Assembly (NCBI GenBank): GCA_013202295.1
Contig: JABMRT010000038.1
Span: 62,001 to 126,000 of the forward strand
DNA from: Candidatus Zhuqueibacterota bacterium
GTDB taxonomy: Bacteria > Zhuqueibacterota > QNDG01 > JABMRT01
Length of the DNA: 64,000 nt
Reading direction: 5' to 3'
Below the pieces are notes generated by a model. The model did not search any database and had not been told where the DNA came from. It saw only the letters and a list, made by a program, of their open reading frames with translations. Made by a program: the position numbers and the translations under genes. The stretch's first letter is position 1. The number at the start of each line of letters is the position of its first letter. Of this stretch, positions 63,275 through 64,000 are shown in pieces.

Positions 63275-63795
63275 TGGGTATAAATGAAATTCACTCTCTC
63301 CTGTTTCAGAATACAATTATATCATTTTGCGATATTCTGTAACTATCGTGTTGAATTGCCTCATTTTTTGACCTCATAAAACTAGTTATCCATTCTAATG
63401 CAAGCTGGTATCCCTTTTGAATATTTCACTCTGTAATTTATGATATGAATTGAATAAGAGAATTTGAAGCTTTTAATGAGTTCGATTGAGTGAATTGCGG
63501 TATTAAATTTTCTTCAATGAGGGTATCCTGAGAATTATACAAGTTCTGAATATGAAACAGATTATGGTGGAAAATATTAGAAATATTGTGATCCAGCACT
63601 TTAAATGGCTTGATGAACTCAAAACAGTCCATATGTTATTTTTATCTCAATTATTTCCCCCAATATTTTATTATTAGTCGTTTTCCCTATTCAAATATGG
63701 AAAACTGCATAGTGAATTTGGAATAATCTGAATCGCTAATTTGATAATTTAGAATCGCATTAACTTGTCATAGAATATAAAATTAACGAGATCAG
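63275..63795. other. AT-rich gene-free stretch
   Basis: Approximately 520 bp between the last kinase and the edge gene. Frames present are short and AT-driven. I see no tRNA, repeat or clear terminator. Confidence 0.5.
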
Positions 63796-64000
63796 TTATT
63801 GTGTTTTTGAATTATTCGGGTTAAATATTCGCAAGGGAAGAGAAAATCCGAGTATGCTTACAAAACTGTAGAGTATGAGCGGCAGCATGACATATATGGA
63901 TTGATCGGTCAGGATCAGCTGTACATTCAATACAAAAGATAGAAGGTTGAAAAGACCGAACGCAAGCAGGGAGTGCACAATCGCGAGCAAAATCGTGGCA
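63796..64000 (-). CDS. C-terminal part of a membrane protein (5' truncated by the window)
   Basis: On the minus strand the frame is open from the right edge to the stop at 63796. The visible residues ATILLAIVHSLLAFGLFNLL... form about two hydrophobic helices followed by a short polar end (NPNNSKTQ). The real start lies beyond 64000. No family can be read from this fragment. Confidence 0.55.
   Translation of the reverse strand, partial: ATILLAIVHSLLAFGLFNLLSFVLNVQLILTDQSIYVMLPLILYSFVSILGFSLPLRIFNPNNSKTQ

Noticed and set aside
1-64000. CRISPR array, prophage or insertion sequence
   Set aside because: No regularly spaced direct repeats with spacers, no integrase or transposase frame, and no terminal inverted repeats around a transposase were found.

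Overview
The window reads as a chromosomal segment of a Gram-negative bacterium of the broad FCB assemblage. Supporting this are a secreted glycosidase with a type IX-like C-terminal tail of the kind seen in Ignavibacteria, Calditrichota, Marinimicrobia and Bacteroidota, an MlaE/F/D lipid-transport set, a probable outer-membrane barrel and many lipoproteins. Phylum-level placement is an inference; no rRNA or ribosomal protein gene is present. There is no prophage, insertion sequence, integrase or CRISPR array.

Layout. 0-17.8 kb is mostly plus-strand housekeeping: the end of a SPOR-like protein, yebC, ruvC-ruvA-ruvB, queA, ispD, ispF, a DUF559 nuclease-fold gene inside structured repeats, gltX, a LysM lytic transglycosylase, polA, tRNA-Leu(CAG) on the minus strand, a secreted Asp-rich protein, smpB, tyrS, a PAP2 phosphatase, a macro-domain protein and a DinB-like protein. 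17.9-18.5 kb holds a class I amidotransferase on the minus strand.

18.7-29.8 kb is the most distinctive part and looks like a nitrogen-oxide respiration and NO-response island. On the minus strand, in order of transcription, lie a ferredoxin-like Fe-S protein, a cupin, an NsrR-like Rrf2 regulator, a YgbA-family protein, a small polytopic membrane protein, a 12-TM His-rich protein with heme-copper-oxidase-like topology, an SUMF1-domain lipoprotein, a heme O synthase-like prenyltransferase and a beta-barrel-like protein. Divergently on the plus strand lie a Crp/Fnr (DNR-like) regulator, nrfH, nrfA and a purine permease. A perfect FNR/DNR box sits in the divergent intergenic region, and an NsrR-like dyad precedes the membrane-protein operon.

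29.9-32.6 kb is an iron-uptake operon: a DtxR-family regulator preceded by a TTAGG/CCTAA operator, then feoA and feoB. It is followed by an AmmeMemoRadiSam radical SAM gene and a small membrane protein. 34.2-38.7 kb carries a tandem pair of large secreted GH5-like glycosidases, only the second with a sorting tail. 38.9-48.9 kb carries a B12-binding radical SAM protein, gpmI, mlaE-mlaF-mlaD, a lone AbiGi-like gene, a site-2-protease-like gene, an MscS channel and a secreted metallo-beta-lactamase-fold protein. 49-55.6 kb has a polytopic protein coupled to a heme c / TolB-like lipoprotein, a DUF1080 lipoprotein, a lone receiver protein, a GH26 mannanase-like enzyme and a 68-aa Cys-rich protein. 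56.2-63.3 kb is a run of four sensor histidine kinases, two of them paralogous REC-PAS-kinase-REC hybrids. The right edge cuts a membrane-protein gene.

Intergenic DNA carries three repeat types: structured CCCCC/GGGGG palindromic elements (four or five copies, clustered around the DUF559 gene), in-phase heptanucleotide tracts (about TRAGRGG) at seven or more sites, and two copies of an AAGCTCAG-type element, one of them inside a reading frame.
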